A stretch of 64,000 bases of DNA, taken from positions 124,001-188,000 of the forward strand of contig NZ_JAHLPU010000051.1 of assembly GCF_018918045.1 (NCBI RefSeq). The letters are read 5' to 3'. A program made the translations under genes and the position numbers. Source of the stretch: Pseudoflavonifractor sp. MSJ-30. GTDB lineage: Bacteria; Bacillota; Clostridia; Oscillospirales; Oscillospiraceae. The notes beneath the pieces were generated by a model. The model was not told the origin of the DNA. It did not search any database and saw only the letters and a program-made list of their open reading frames with translations. Positions 16,571 to 25,573 of this stretch are shown here, piece by piece (position 1 is the stretch's first letter; each line of letters begins with the position of its first letter).

Positions 16571-18383
16571 GCTCTCCAAGCAGAATGTGATCCTTTATCT
16601 TTGCGGCATAATTCCGGTTGTGTGGCTCGGCCTGTTGATTGCTCCCTGCTTAAAGGATGGATTGCCCGGACTGGTTCAGCAGTTCGGATCGGTGATGCAA
16701 AACCCATTCAAAATACAGATTTGTAAGGACAGTGTAAAAACTGTCCTCACTTTGCTTTTGGTGTACGGGATCGCCATCGGCGTCCATCTTTCCACGGAGC
16801 ACAATTACAGACGGCGAGAAGAGCACGGATCGGCCAAGTGGGGCACGGCTGGTTCGGTCAACAAGAAATATGCCAACAAGGATAAGACGGAAAACAAGCT
16901 GCTGACGCAAAATGTCGCCATCGGCCTGGACGGAAGAAAGCACCGCAGAAACCTGAATGTACTTGTATGCGGCGGTTCCGGTGCAGGTAAAACACGCTTC
17001 TACGCCAAGCCCAACATTATGAATGCGAATACTTCTTTCGTTGTGCTTGACCCCAAGGGTGAGCTTCTCCGGGATACCGGCCATCTGCTGGAGGAGAAGG
17101 GCTATGAAATAAAAGTCCTTGATCTTATTGATATGGAGAAAAGCCATTGCTACAACCCGTTCGTGTATATCAGCAGCGATGATGATATTCAGCGGCTTAC
17201 CACAAACCTCTTTAAGAACACAACGCCCAAAGGTTCGCAGACACAGGACCCGTTCTGGGATCAGACGGCAGCCATGCTGCTCAAGGCCCTTGTCTGCTAT
17301 CTTCATTATGAGGCTCCACCCGATGAGCAGAACTTCTCTATGGTCATGGAGATGATCCGAGCCGGCGATGTGAAGGAGGACAACGAGGAATACCAATCCG
17401 TTCTCGATGAGCTGTTTGAAAGATTGGAGGAAAGGAACCCGGAGCATATCGCCCTCAAGTATTATCGGGCGTATCACTCCGGCAGCGCTAAGACGCTGAA
17501 ATCCATCCAGATTTCCCTTGTCTCCCGTTTGGAAAAGTTCAATCTGGATTCGCTGGCCGGCATTACCCAATGCGATGAAATGGATTTGGGGCAAATCGGT
17601 GAAAAGAAAACGGCGGTATTCGCCGTGATTCCCGATAATGACAGCTCCTTCAATTTCATCGTGGGTATGCTTTATACCCAGCTGTTTCAGCAGCTCTACT
17701 ATCAGGCCGACTCCGTTCACGGCGGCAGGCTTCCGGTCCATGTGCATTTTGTCATGGACGAGTTCGCCAATGTCGCCCTGCCGGATGAGTTTGATAAGCT
17801 GCTGTCCACCATGCGAAGCCGTGAGATTTCCGTTTCCATCATCATTCAGAACCTTGCACAGCTCAAAGCCCTGTTTGAAAAGCAGTGGGAAAGCATTGTG
17901 GGTAACTGCGATGAGTTTCTGTACCTGGGCGGCAACGAGCAGAGTACCCATGAGTATGTTTCCAAGCTGCTGGGCAAGGAGACCATCGATACGAATACAT
18001 ACGGACGGTCTCGCGGCAGAAACGGAAGCTATTCCACCAATTATCAGATTGCCGGGCGAGAGCTGATGACACCTGACGAAGTGCGTATGCTGGACATCCG
18101 GTACGCACTTCTTTTTATACGCGGAGAGCGCCCCATCCGGGATCTCAAGTATGACATCCTTCATCATCCCAATGTGGCGCTTACGACAGACGGTTCCGCA
18201 CCGGCCTATACCCACGGCGAGGATACCCGAAGTATCGCTTCCATGGCGTTCAGCTTCGACAAGAAGGATGTCAAGAACGCTGAAAAGATGGAAGCGGAAA
18301 AACACGAATTCTTGCTCTACTCGGAAGAGGAGCTGGAAGAACTACTTGATGAAAAGGAGAAAAAAGACAATGAAGAAGCTTGA
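16557..18383 (+). CDS. virD4: VirD4/TraG-type coupling ATPase
   Basis: Two N-terminal membrane segments (about 10-30 and 55-80) are followed by HGSAKWGTAG, Walker A GGSGAGKTR at 139-147 and a Walker B-like FVMDEFANV near residue 400. This is the type IV coupling protein that takes the relaxase-DNA complex to the secretion channel and powers its transfer. The GTG at 16557, preceded by cggagag, gives 608 residues, normal for the family. It overlaps the small gene before it and the pilin-like gene after it, so the operon is translationally coupled. Confidence 0.93.
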   Translation: MRQDKLSKQNVILYLCGIIPVVWLGLLIAPCLKDGLPGLVQQFGSVMQNPFKIQICKDSVKTVLTLLLVYGIAIGVHLSTEHNYRRREEHGSAKWGTAGSVNKKYANKDKTENKLLTQNVAIGLDGRKHRRNLNVLVCGGSGAGKTRFYAKPNIMNANTSFVVLDPKGELLRDTGHLLEEKGYEIKVLDLIDMEKSHCYNPFVYISSDDDIQRLTTNLFKNTTPKGSQTQDPFWDQTAAMLLKALVCYLHYEAPPDEQNFSMVMEMIRAGDVKEDNEEYQSVLDELFERLEERNPEHIALKYYRAYHSGSAKTLKSIQISLVSRLEKFNLDSLAGITQCDEMDLGQIGEKKTAVFAVIPDNDSSFNFIVGMLYTQLFQQLYYQADSVHGGRLPVHVHFVMDEFANVALPDEFDKLLSTMRSREISVSIIIQNLAQLKALFEKQWESIVGNCDEFLYLGGNEQSTHEYVSKLLGKETIDTNTYGRSRGRNGSYSTNYQIAGRELMTPDEVRMLDIRYALLFIRGERPIRDLKYDILHHPNVALTTDGSAPAYTHGEDTRSIASMAFSFDKKDVKNAEKMEAEKHEFLLYSEEELEELLDEKEKKDNEEA

Positions 18384-18720
18384 TGTAAAGAAGAAAACCA
18401 ACAAGCCGGAGATCCCCGGCAAGGTCAAGAAGGGCTACCGCATTTATGCCGCGGCTGTTCTTGCCATTACGCTTACCATGAGCATGGGCGTGACCGCCTT
18501 TGCCGCAGGCGACCCCATTACCGTCGTCAACAACCTCAGCGACTTTATCTTCGGCCTCATCCGTGCGGTCGGCCTGATTCTGCTTGGCTGGGGCATTGTG
18601 CAGGTCGGTCTCAGCTTCCAGTCCCACGATCCGAGCCAGCGTTCCAACGGTTTCCTGACTTTGGCCGGCGGCGTCATCATCACCTTTGCCAAGGAAATCC
18701 TCAACCTCATTGTTGGCTGA
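18370..18720 (+). CDS. Small membrane/pilin-like protein (VirB2 or Maff2 type)
   Basis: This 116-residue protein has a basic N-terminus, a signal-type hydrophobic segment (about 25-47) with an AFAAG cleavage-like site, and two hydrophobic helices, the first from SDFIFGLIRAVGLILLG and the second from LTLAGGVIITFAKEIL. This layout matches VirB2/TrbC pilins and the Maff2 small proteins of Clostridia conjugative elements. It overlaps the end of VirD4 by 14 bases. A GC-rich hairpin follows its stop, which fits a transcript that needs high expression of the major pilin-like subunit. Confidence 0.75.
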   Translation: MKKLDVKKKTNKPEIPGKVKKGYRIYAAAVLAITLTMSMGVTAFAAGDPITVVNNLSDFIFGLIRAVGLILLGWGIVQVGLSFQSHDPSQRSNGFLTLAGGVIITFAKEILNLIVG

Positions 18721-18736
18721 TCCGGTTTCCGCAAAA

Positions 18737-18759
18737 GGGGCAGTCGCAAAGACCGCCCC
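18737..18759 (+). other. Hairpin between pilin-like and VirB6 genes
   Basis: GGGGC (18737-18741) pairs with GCCCC (18755-18759), with an inner GTC/GAC pair, and there is no T run. It may protect the upstream pilin-like transcript from decay, or partly terminate it. Confidence 0.4.
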
Positions 18760-18776
18760 GAAGGGAGGTGTAACGA

Positions 18777-19613
18777 ATGTCGGATAACTGGGTTGTGCAG
18801 AACCTCGAAAATGCGTTGGAAGTCTGGAACGATAAGCTGTCGGAAATTTGGCAACTGATCACGCAGTCACCGGAGACATTCAAGGGCGGCGATATCTGGT
18901 CAATCGTTTGCAGTATCCATGGAGCGCTGCAAGCCATCGGCTATGCGCTGCTAGTGCTGTTTTTCGTGGTGGGAGTTGTGAAAACCTGCGGCTCCTTTGC
19001 AGAGCTGAAAAAGCCGGAGCACGCGGTGAAGTTGTTCGTCCGTTTTGCGATTGCTAAAGGCCTGATTACCTACGGCATGGAGCTGATGATGGCGATTTTG
19101 GAGATTATTCAAGGCGTGGTCAGTACGATCATGAATTCTGCCGGCTTTGGAAGCCCGCAGGCAACGGTGCTGCCGCAGGAGATCATCACGGCGGTGGAGG
19201 ATTGCGGATTCTTTGAGTCTATACCCTTGTGGGCGGTAACGCTTATCGGTGGCCTGTTCATTTGGGTGCTGTCCTTCGTGATGATTCTGAGTGTATATGG
19301 TCGCTTTTTCAAAATGTATATGTACACCGCACTTGCGCCGGTTCCTCTTTCGGCCTTTGCCGGAGAACCTACGCAGAACATCGGCAAGAGCTTCCTGAAA
19401 AGCTATGCGTCGGTATGCCTGGAGGGAGCGATCATTGTTCTGGCCTGCATCATCTTCTCCGTGTTTGCGTCCAGCCCGCCTGTTGTTGATCCGAATGCAG
19501 CTCCGGCTTCTATGGTGTGGAGCTACATCGGCGAGCTGATTTTCAACATGCTCATTCTGGTCGGCGCGGTGAAAATGGCAGACCGGCTTGTGAAGGAGAT
19601 GATGGGTATCTAA
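18777..19613 (+). CDS. VirB6/TrbL-like channel membrane protein
   Basis: The 278-residue protein has about six hydrophobic segments: near residues 50-70 (YALLVLFFVVGVVKTCG), 88-110, 150-172, 180-200, 215-235 and 250-270. This is the layout of VirB6/TrbL inner-membrane proteins that form part of the conjugation channel. A ggaggtg ribosome site lies 7 bases before the ATG. It follows the pilin-like gene after a hairpin and precedes PrgI and VirB4, the usual order in Gram-positive ICEs. Confidence 0.85.
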   Translation: MSDNWVVQNLENALEVWNDKLSEIWQLITQSPETFKGGDIWSIVCSIHGALQAIGYALLVLFFVVGVVKTCGSFAELKKPEHAVKLFVRFAIAKGLITYGMELMMAILEIIQGVVSTIMNSAGFGSPQATVLPQEIITAVEDCGFFESIPLWAVTLIGGLFIWVLSFVMILSVYGRFFKMYMYTALAPVPLSAFAGEPTQNIGKSFLKSYASVCLEGAIIVLACIIFSVFASSPPVVDPNAAPASMVWSYIGELIFNMLILVGAVKMADRLVKEMMGI

Positions 19614-19615
19614 GT

Positions 19616-19804
19616 ATGTCAAAGCGTGTACTGAATCAATGGCGCGGATATACCGTGGCTGATTGCGATTGCAAATATTGTCTCTATTACGGCGGCAGAA
19701 AGAAAGGCGAAGTAAATTGCCTTGCAGAGGAATGCGTCTGCAAGGGGGAGCTTCAAGAGGCTCTGCGCCGGGAAAGGAATGAAAATGGAGGTCAAAATCA
19801 ATAG
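19616..19804 (+). CDS. Cysteine-rich small protein
   Basis: The 62-residue protein begins two bases after the VirB6 stop and overlaps PrgI by 20 bases. It has CDCKYC near the N-terminus and two further Cys (CLAEECVC), a zinc-knuckle-like arrangement. No family was recognised. The tight packing supports translation from this ATG. Confidence 0.55.
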   Translation: MSKRVLNQWRGYTVADCDCKYCLYYGGRKKGEVNCLAEECVCKGELQEALRRERNENGGQNQ

Positions 19805-20150
19805 AGAGATTCGGAACTATACCGAGTCCATGTTTTTCGGACTGTCGCTCAGACAGTTTGTTTTTTCTTTACTGGCTGTTGGCGTTGCGGTGCTTTTGTA
19901 TTTCGTCTTGAAGCCCCATGTGGGAACAGAAACGGTTTCGTGGATGTGCATCCTCGGTGCTGCTCCCTTTGCGGCAATGGGCTTTGTGAACTACAACGGC
20001 ATGACCGCAGAGCAATTTGTGTGGGCTTGGCTCCGCAGCGAAATGCTGGAGCCCAAGCAGATCAAATTCGAGCCGGTGAATATCTACTACGAGGCGTTGA
20101 AGGACGCAATCGATGAACACGAAAAGGAGGCCTACAAGCGCAATGATTAA
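19785..20150 (+). CDS. prgI: PrgI-type (VirB3-like) membrane protein
   Basis: The 121-residue protein starts with MEVKINREIRNYTESMFFGL, the PrgI signature, followed by two hydrophobic segments (about 24-42 and 50-70). PrgI is the Gram-positive counterpart of VirB3 and normally lies just before VirB4, with which it works at the channel base. The same arrangement occurs here, with an eight-base overlap into VirB4. The ATG at 19785 follows ggaaagg and overlaps the Cys-rich gene. Confidence 0.9.
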   Translation: MEVKINREIRNYTESMFFGLSLRQFVFSLLAVGVAVLLYFVLKPHVGTETVSWMCILGAAPFAAMGFVNYNGMTAEQFVWAWLRSEMLEPKQIKFEPVNIYYEALKDAIDEHEKEAYKRND

Positions 20151-22482
20151 GAGTATCAAAGCGATCCTTGCACAGGACAAGGAAAAGTTTAAGGTTCCGA
20201 GAAAAGTGCAGGACCTTATTCCGATCAAGAACATCTGGCCGGATGGCATTTTCAAGGTTGGGAATAAGTTCTCTAAGTCCTTCCGATTCTCGGACATCAA
20301 CTATCTGGTGGCGAGCCGCGAGGACAAAGAGAGCATGTTTCTGACATACTCGGAGCTTCTGAACAGCTTGGACAGCGGAGCTACCACGAAGATCACCATC
20401 AATAACCACAGACTGAACAGGTCGGATTTTGAGGAATCCATCCTGATGCCCATGAAGCAGGACGGGCTGGATGAGTACCGCAAAGAATATAACGATATGC
20501 TCCTGGACAAGGCGACCGGAGCAAACGGCATTACACAGGAAAAGTATATTACCATCACCGTGGCCAAGAAGGACATCGAGGAAGCACGGGCATATTTTGT
20601 GAGAATCGGAGCGGATTTGACCGCCCATTTCGCAAATCTGGGCTCTAAGTGTGTGCCCCTGAACGCCGTTGAGCGGCTGCGCATTCTCCACGACTTTTAT
20701 CGCCCCGGTGATGAGGCGGCATTCTCGTTTGATATGAACCGGAAGGCGCGTCTGGGGCATGATTTCCGTGACTACATCTGCCCGGACAGCATAGAGCGTG
20801 CTGCGGATCATATCAAGCTGGGCGAGAAATATGCCAGAGTGCTTTTCCTCAAGGACTACGCCAGCTATATCAAGGACAGCATGTTCTCGGAGCTGACCGA
20901 GCTAAACCGCAATCTCATGCTCTCCATTGATGTGATCCCCATCCCTACCGATGAAGCCGTCCGTGAGGTGGAGCGCCTCTTGCTGGGCGTGGAAACGAAC
21001 ATCACCGGCTGGCAGAGAAGGCAGAATCAGAATAACAACTTCTCCGCTGTGGTTCCCTACGACATGGAGCTTCAGCGCAAGGAATCCAAGGAGTTTTTGG
21101 ACGACCTGACCACCCGTGACCAGCGCATGATGTTTGCGGTGGTCACAATGGTGATCACCGCAGACACCAAGGAGCAGCTGGATCAGGATACGGAAACGGT
21201 GCTGTCTACGGCGAGAAAGCACATGTGCCAGATGGCGACGCTGAAATATCAGCAGACGGATGGACTGAATACGGTGCTCCCCATCGGTACGCGAAAAATC
21301 AATGCCTTCCGAACCCTCACCACGGAGAGCCTAGCGGTACTGATGCCCTTTAAGGTGCAGGAGATCATGGATAAGGGCGGTATTTACTTCGGCGAAAATG
21401 CCATTTCCCACAATCTCATCATGTGCAATAAGGCAAATCTCCTGAACCAGTCCGCATTCCTGCTCGGTGTCCCCGGCTCCGGTAAGTCGTTCTCGGCAAA
21501 GGAGCTGATTACCTTCCTCATTCTGAACACTAACGATGATATTCTAATCTGTGACCCCGAGGGAGAATACGCGCCGCTTATTGAAGCTATGGGCGATCTC
21601 GGCTCGGTGATCCGTGTGTCTGCCGGCGGCAGAGACAGATTGAACGCCATGTATATGGTGGACGGGTACGGTGAAAACAACCCCATTGTCGTAAAGTCCG
21701 AGTTCATCATGTCCCTCATCGAGCAGATCGACAAGAAGGGCGTCGGCCCGCAGCACAAGTCTATCATCGACCGCTGCATCACCAATGTGTACCGCAATGC
21801 GGCGGACACCGGGACGATCCCTACCCTCTGCACCCTCCGCGATATGCTGCTGGAGCAGCCTGAGCCCGAAGCGAAGCAGATCGCGCTGTCCCTTGAGCTC
21901 TATACCACCGGTTCTCTGGACATCTTCGGCAAGCAGTCCAATGTGGATCTCGACAAGCGTGTCGTGGTGTTCGACATTCACGGTCTCGGTTCCCAGCTCA
22001 AGCCCACCGGCCTGCTGGTGATTACGGACACCATGCTCAACCGCGTGACGCTGAACTGGAAGAAGGGCAAGCGCACCCATGTCTTTATTGACGAGTTCCA
22101 TGTGGTGTTCGAGAACGAGTTCTCGGCGCAGTTCTTCAACTCCGCATGGCGACAGTTCCGTAAGCGCAACGCATACCCCACGGCAATCACGCAGAATGTA
22201 GAGTATCTGCTGGATTCTGTTCAGGCCAGCACAATGCTTTCCAACTCGGAATTTGTGGTCATGCTGAATCAGGCTGCCTCCGACAGAGGCCAGCTTGCCA
22301 AGCTTCTGAACATCTCCAATGAGCAGATGAGCTATATCACCAATGCCGACGCCGGCTGCGGACTGATCAAATACGGCTCTGCGCTGGTACCCTTTATCAA
22401 TCGGTTCCCGCAGAACACCAAACTCTATCAGCTTATGACTACACGCCCCGGTGAGGGCAAATTTGCAAGAGGACGGGATTAA
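20143..22482 (+). CDS. virB4: VirB4/TraE-type conjugation ATPase
   Basis: The 779-residue protein has an N-terminal CagE/TrbE-type region and a C-terminal RecA-like ATPase with Walker A GVPGSGKS at 442-449. Near residue 650, HVFIDEFHVVFE is the Walker B. It powers assembly of, and passage through, the type IV secretion channel. The start was placed at 20143, beside aaaggagg and overlapping PrgI, because the conserved sequence starts with MIKSIKAILAQDKEKF. A hairpin covers the stop codon. Confidence 0.93.
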   Translation: MIKSIKAILAQDKEKFKVPRKVQDLIPIKNIWPDGIFKVGNKFSKSFRFSDINYLVASREDKESMFLTYSELLNSLDSGATTKITINNHRLNRSDFEESILMPMKQDGLDEYRKEYNDMLLDKATGANGITQEKYITITVAKKDIEEARAYFVRIGADLTAHFANLGSKCVPLNAVERLRILHDFYRPGDEAAFSFDMNRKARLGHDFRDYICPDSIERAADHIKLGEKYARVLFLKDYASYIKDSMFSELTELNRNLMLSIDVIPIPTDEAVREVERLLLGVETNITGWQRRQNQNNNFSAVVPYDMELQRKESKEFLDDLTTRDQRMMFAVVTMVITADTKEQLDQDTETVLSTARKHMCQMATLKYQQTDGLNTVLPIGTRKINAFRTLTTESLAVLMPFKVQEIMDKGGIYFGENAISHNLIMCNKANLLNQSAFLLGVPGSGKSFSAKELITFLILNTNDDILICDPEGEYAPLIEAMGDLGSVIRVSAGGRDRLNAMYMVDGYGENNPIVVKSEFIMSLIEQIDKKGVGPQHKSIIDRCITNVYRNAADTGTIPTLCTLRDMLLEQPEPEAKQIALSLELYTTGSLDIFGKQSNVDLDKRVVVFDIHGLGSQLKPTGLLVITDTMLNRVTLNWKKGKRTHVFIDEFHVVFENEFSAQFFNSAWRQFRKRNAYPTAITQNVEYLLDSVQASTMLSNSEFVVMLNQAASDRGQLAKLLNISNEQMSYITNADAGCGLIKYGSALVPFINRFPQNTKLYQLMTTRPGEGKFARGRD

Positions 22483-22500
22483 CCCCGTCCTCCATTCTTT
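22469..22500 (+). terminator. Terminator-like hairpin on the virB4 stop codon
   Basis: GAGGACGGG (22469-22477) pairs with CCCGTCCTC (22484-22492), the stop codon lying in the loop, and is followed by CATTCTTTT. It may reduce read-through into the sortase gene. Confidence 0.55.
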
Positions 22501-22515
22501 TGGGAGGAATACAAA

Positions 22516-23301
22516 ATGAAAAAGAAAACCCTTGGAATCATCATCGTTTCCGTACTCGGCGCGGCAGTGATCTTTTGCAGCGCCATGTTTACGCATCAGT
22601 ATCTGGATGCCAAGAACAGCAAGGCGGCATTTGACGATCTGACAAATCTGATTACGGAAATCGACGAGCCGCAGAAGGCCACCGAAGCGGAGGAATCCGG
22701 CCTGAACGCAGAAGATTTGGCGCCGGCAGAGGCAGCACTTGCCCACGAAAAGTATGATGCTCTGTTTGAGCAGAACAACGACTTTATCGGTTGGATCAAG
22801 ATTGAGGGTACAAATGTCAATTACCCCGTCATGCAAACCCCGAACAAGCCGGACTTCTATCTGAAGCGCAGCTTTGATAAATCGTACAGCGACTACGGCG
22901 TTCCCTATATTGATGAGGCCTGTATGACCGGGATTAGTAACAACCTTGTGATTTACGGCCATCACATGAATGACGGCTCGATGTTTGCCGACCTCTGCAA
23001 ATACACCGACGCCGATTTTTACAAGGAGCATCCGACGATTGCCTTTGACACGCTTTCCGGCCTCGGCAAATATGAGGTCGTTGCTGTCTTCAAATTCAAT
23101 ACGAACCGCGAAACCTTCAAGTACAACGAATACACGCTGATGGACGAGGCGCAGTTTGCCGAGTTCATGGAGAATATCCGCGCAAGACAGATCTATGACA
23201 CCGGGGTTACTGCCGAATACGGAGATCAGCTTTTGACCCTTTCCACCTGCGAATATACCTATCCCAACGGTCGCTTCGTTGTCGTAGCGAAGAAGGTGTG
23301 A
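22516..23301 (+). CDS. Class B sortase
   Basis: A 261-residue protein with an N-terminal membrane anchor (about 5-25). The sortase fold starts near residue 85 with DFIGWIKIEGTNVNYPVMQ. Catalytic His149 lies in YGHHMNDGSMF, Cys245 in STCEYTYPNGR and Arg253 follows. Sortase B enzymes cleave NPQTN-like signals and attach proteins to the cell wall. In ICEs they probably anchor adhesins or conjugation factors. The ATG follows gggagg by 7 bases. No obvious sortase substrate was found in this window. Confidence 0.9.
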   Translation: MKKKTLGIIIVSVLGAAVIFCSAMFTHQYLDAKNSKAAFDDLTNLITEIDEPQKATEAEESGLNAEDLAPAEAALAHEKYDALFEQNNDFIGWIKIEGTNVNYPVMQTPNKPDFYLKRSFDKSYSDYGVPYIDEACMTGISNNLVIYGHHMNDGSMFADLCKYTDADFYKEHPTIAFDTLSGLGKYEVVAVFKFNTNRETFKYNEYTLMDEAQFAEFMENIRARQIYDTGVTAEYGDQLLTLSTCEYTYPNGRFVVVAKKV

Positions 23302-23324
23302 CTTGTCTGCTCTGAAGGGAGGCG

Positions 23325-25142
23325 ATGGCTTTGGGCAGGATAAAAACAAGAGAGAGCGTTAAGGATATCAAGATTCTTGATAAAGCGGCGGTTGTCTCCG
23401 AGCGCATGAAGACGGCGCTCGTCCGCTCCAAGGATCAGGCGGAAAACCTGATGGACGATGGGCAGATTTCCCCCTCCGAATATGCGGAGGACAAAATCCG
23501 CTATGCCGCTGAGGATGTGACCGATCAGGTTTGGCACGAGGTTTCCGGCCAAACGAAAAAAGCCATTGAAAAAGGCAAGGAGGCACACCGGGAGCACCGC
23601 AATGAAAAGCGCATCCGCAAAAATGAAGAACGGGTTCGCCGCTATGAGGAGGAGCTGCGTAGGGGCGCGCCAAGCAGAACGCCGCGAGAGGCGGCTGCAC
23701 GGCAGGCAGCGCGGCAAAATACGGAGGCCACACGGACAAGCATCCGGAGCAGACGAAACCAGGCCATCAAATCTGCGGAGCGTACCGAACGCACCATCAA
23801 GCAGTCTGCTCGCTCTACTGGGAAACAGACCGTAAAAGCCGGTGCAAAGGGAACGGTAAAGTCAACGCAGAAGGCCGTAAAGACTGCGGAGAAAACCTCC
23901 AAGGCTGCTATCAAAACCGCAGAGGCAACAGCGAAGGCAACGCAAAAGGCAGCGGCAGCGGCTGCAAAGGCCGCGCAGAAGGCGGCGGAGATTGCCCGTC
24001 AGACTGCCATAGCTGCCTACAAAGCGGCTGTTGCGGCGGCAAAAGCCGTTGCTGCGGCAATCAAGGCCATAGCAGCGGCGATGAAAGCGCTGGTTGCGGC
24101 CATCGCTGCCGGAGGCTGGGTTGCGGTCGTGGTCGTCGTGGTTATCTGCCTTGTTGCCTTGATCGCCTGCTCCTGCTTTGGTATTTTCTTTTCAAGCGAG
24201 GATACCGGCTCAGAAAAGACGATGCGGCAGGTCATTCAGGAAATCAACATGGATTACCAAAACGAGCTGGATGCCATTAAGGATTCCGTTGAATACGATG
24301 CGCTTGAAATGTCCGGTTCTCGGGCCGTGTGGCCGGAGGTGCTGTCAATCTATGCTGTCAAAACGACCTCCGATCCGGATAATCCCCAGGAGGTAGCAAC
24401 GATTACTCCGGAAAAGGAACAGCTTCTGAAAGACCTGTTCTGGGAAATGAATGAGATCACCCATCGGACGGAAACAAGGACAGAGACGGTCATTGTGGAG
24501 ACGGATGACGGCAACGGCAATATCCTTGAGGAAGAAACGCAGGAGACGATTACGACGCTCTATATCACTGTTAGCCATAAGACAGCAGATGAGATGGCTG
24601 CGCAGTACGGTTTCAATGAGGATCAAAAGCAGCAGCTTGCAGAACTGCTTGCGCAGGACAGCAGCATGTGGGCGGCGGTGCTTTACGGAATCTATGGAGT
24701 GGATGACCAAATCGTTGCCGTGGCGCTGTCGCAGGTAGGCAATGTGGGCGGAGAGCCCTATTGGTCATGGTACGGCTTCGGCAGCCGCGTGGAGTGGTGC
24801 GCCTGCTTCGTCAGCTGGTGTGCGAACGAATGCGGCTATATCGACACCTGTGTCATTCCCAAGTTCGCCGGCTGTGTCAACGGTGTCCAATGGTTCCGGG
24901 AGCGTGGGCAGTGGGCGGATAACGCCATGGAGCCCTCGCCCGGCATGATTATCTTCTTCGATTGGGACAACAAGGGCAGCTCCGGCCCACAGGACGGTCA
25001 GGCTGATCATGTTGGCATCGTCCAGAAAGTCGAAAACGGCATCGTCTACACCATCGAGGGCAACTCCGGCGATAGCTGCCGCGTCAATCAGTACCCGGTT
25101 GGCTATTATGAAATTCTCGGATATGGCGTATCGAATCCGTAA
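23325..25142 (+). CDS. Membrane-anchored CHAP-type cell-wall hydrolase of conjugation
   Basis: Residues about 1-120 are charged and coiled, about 120-260 are Ala/Lys-rich repetitive, and a hydrophobic segment follows near 268-288 ([17 protein letters not shown]). The C-terminal domain from about 465 has the CHAP pattern: a Cys near 492 in [10 protein letters not shown], His562 in GQADHVGIV and a later TIEGNSGD. Such proteins cut peptidoglycan so the secretion channel can cross the wall (VirB1/CwlT role). It ends the transfer operon before a terminator. The Ala-rich spacer may be a flexible wall-spanning stalk. Confidence 0.85.
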   Translation: MALGRIKTRESVKDIKILDKAAVVSERMKTALVRSKDQAENLMDDGQISPSEYAEDKIRYAAEDVTDQVWHEVSGQTKKAIEKGKEAHREHRNEKRIRKNEERVRRYEEELRRGAPSRTPREAAARQAARQNTEATRTSIRSRRNQAIKSAERTERTIKQSARSTGKQTVKAGAKGTVKSTQKAVKTAEKTSKAAIKTAEATAKATQKAAAAAAKAAQKAAEIARQTAIAAYKAAVAAAKAVAAAIKAIAAAMKALVAAIAAGGWVAVVVVVVICLVALIACSCFGIFFSSEDTGSEKTMRQVIQEINMDYQNELDAIKDSVEYDALEMSGSRAVWPEVLSIYAVKTTSDPDNPQEVATITPEKEQLLKDLFWEMNEITHRTETRTETVIVETDDGNGNILEEETQETITTLYITVSHKTADEMAAQYGFNEDQKQQLAELLAQDSSMWAAVLYGIYGVDDQIVAVALSQVGNVGGEPYWSWYGFGSRVEWCACFVSWCANECGYIDTCVIPKFAGCVNGVQWFRERGQWADNAMEPSPGMIIFFDWDNKGSSGPQDGQADHVGIVQKVENGIVYTIEGNSGDSCRVNQYPVGYYEILGYGVSNP

Positions 25143-25161
25143 ACCGGGTTCAGAAATTATC

Positions 25162-25200
25162 GGAGACCGAGTTCAGAGATGAGCTCGGTCTCCATCTTTT
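25162..25200 (+). terminator. Rho-independent terminator ending the transfer operon
   Basis: GGAGACCGAG (25162-25171) pairs with CTCGGTCTCC (25184-25193), then ATCTTTT. It separates the conjugation operon from the defence island. Confidence 0.85.
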
Positions 25201-25240
25201 GTGCGCTCAAATGTCGATCAAAACCGACAGCTTGCGAAAA

Positions 25241-25294
25241 ATATCGAGAAAATACACCGATATCCTTGAATTATTCGAAGTCTTGTGATAAAAT
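25241..25294 (+). promoter_or_regulatory. Promoter of the defence island with upstream inverted repeat
   Basis: TTGAAT (25266-25271) and TAAAAT (25289-25294) are 17 bases apart, so transcription should begin near 25301, 64 bases before the Xre gene. Just upstream, ATATCG (25241-25246) and CGATAT (25258-25263) form an inverted repeat that may be an operator. This is the only good promoter between the terminator and the Xre gene. Confidence 0.6.
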
Positions 25295-25364
25295 ATCCAT
25301 TGATAACCTGTAAAAATAGGCGTATTGCGCCCTGATTGGGATAAATGAGAAAGGACGATCGGCT

Positions 25365-25568
25365 ATGCGCGTGAGCTATGACAGACTTTGGAAACTGATG
25401 AAGAACAATAAAATGACAAAACGCGATCTTGCTCAAGCTGCCGGATTCAGTCAATACATGATGGGGCAATTTACCAAAGCCGAATATGTGTCCTTAAAAG
25501 AAATCGCAACCCTGTGTGGTATCTTCCATTGCAATATTGAAGACATTGTTGAGATAATTGAGGATTAA
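25365..25568 (+). CDS. Xre-family small regulator
   Basis: The 67-residue protein is a single helix-turn-helix: RLWKLMKNNKMTKRDLAQAAGFSQ is the first part, MMGQFTKAEYVSLKEIATLC the recognition region and its scaffold. It resembles the short Cro-like regulators common in mobile elements. It is the first gene after the promoter and stands five bases before the 1036-residue gene, so it is cotranscribed with the BREX genes and may repress or tune them. The ATG at 25365 follows gaaaggac. Confidence 0.8.
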   Translation: MRVSYDRLWKLMKNNKMTKRDLAQAAGFSQYMMGQFTKAEYVSLKEIATLCGIFHCNIEDIVEIIED

Positions 25569-25573
25569 AACAT

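Noticed and set aside
16650-18305. A minus-strand open frame of 551 codons.
   Set aside because: It lies opposite the clearly coding VirD4 gene and shows no motifs.
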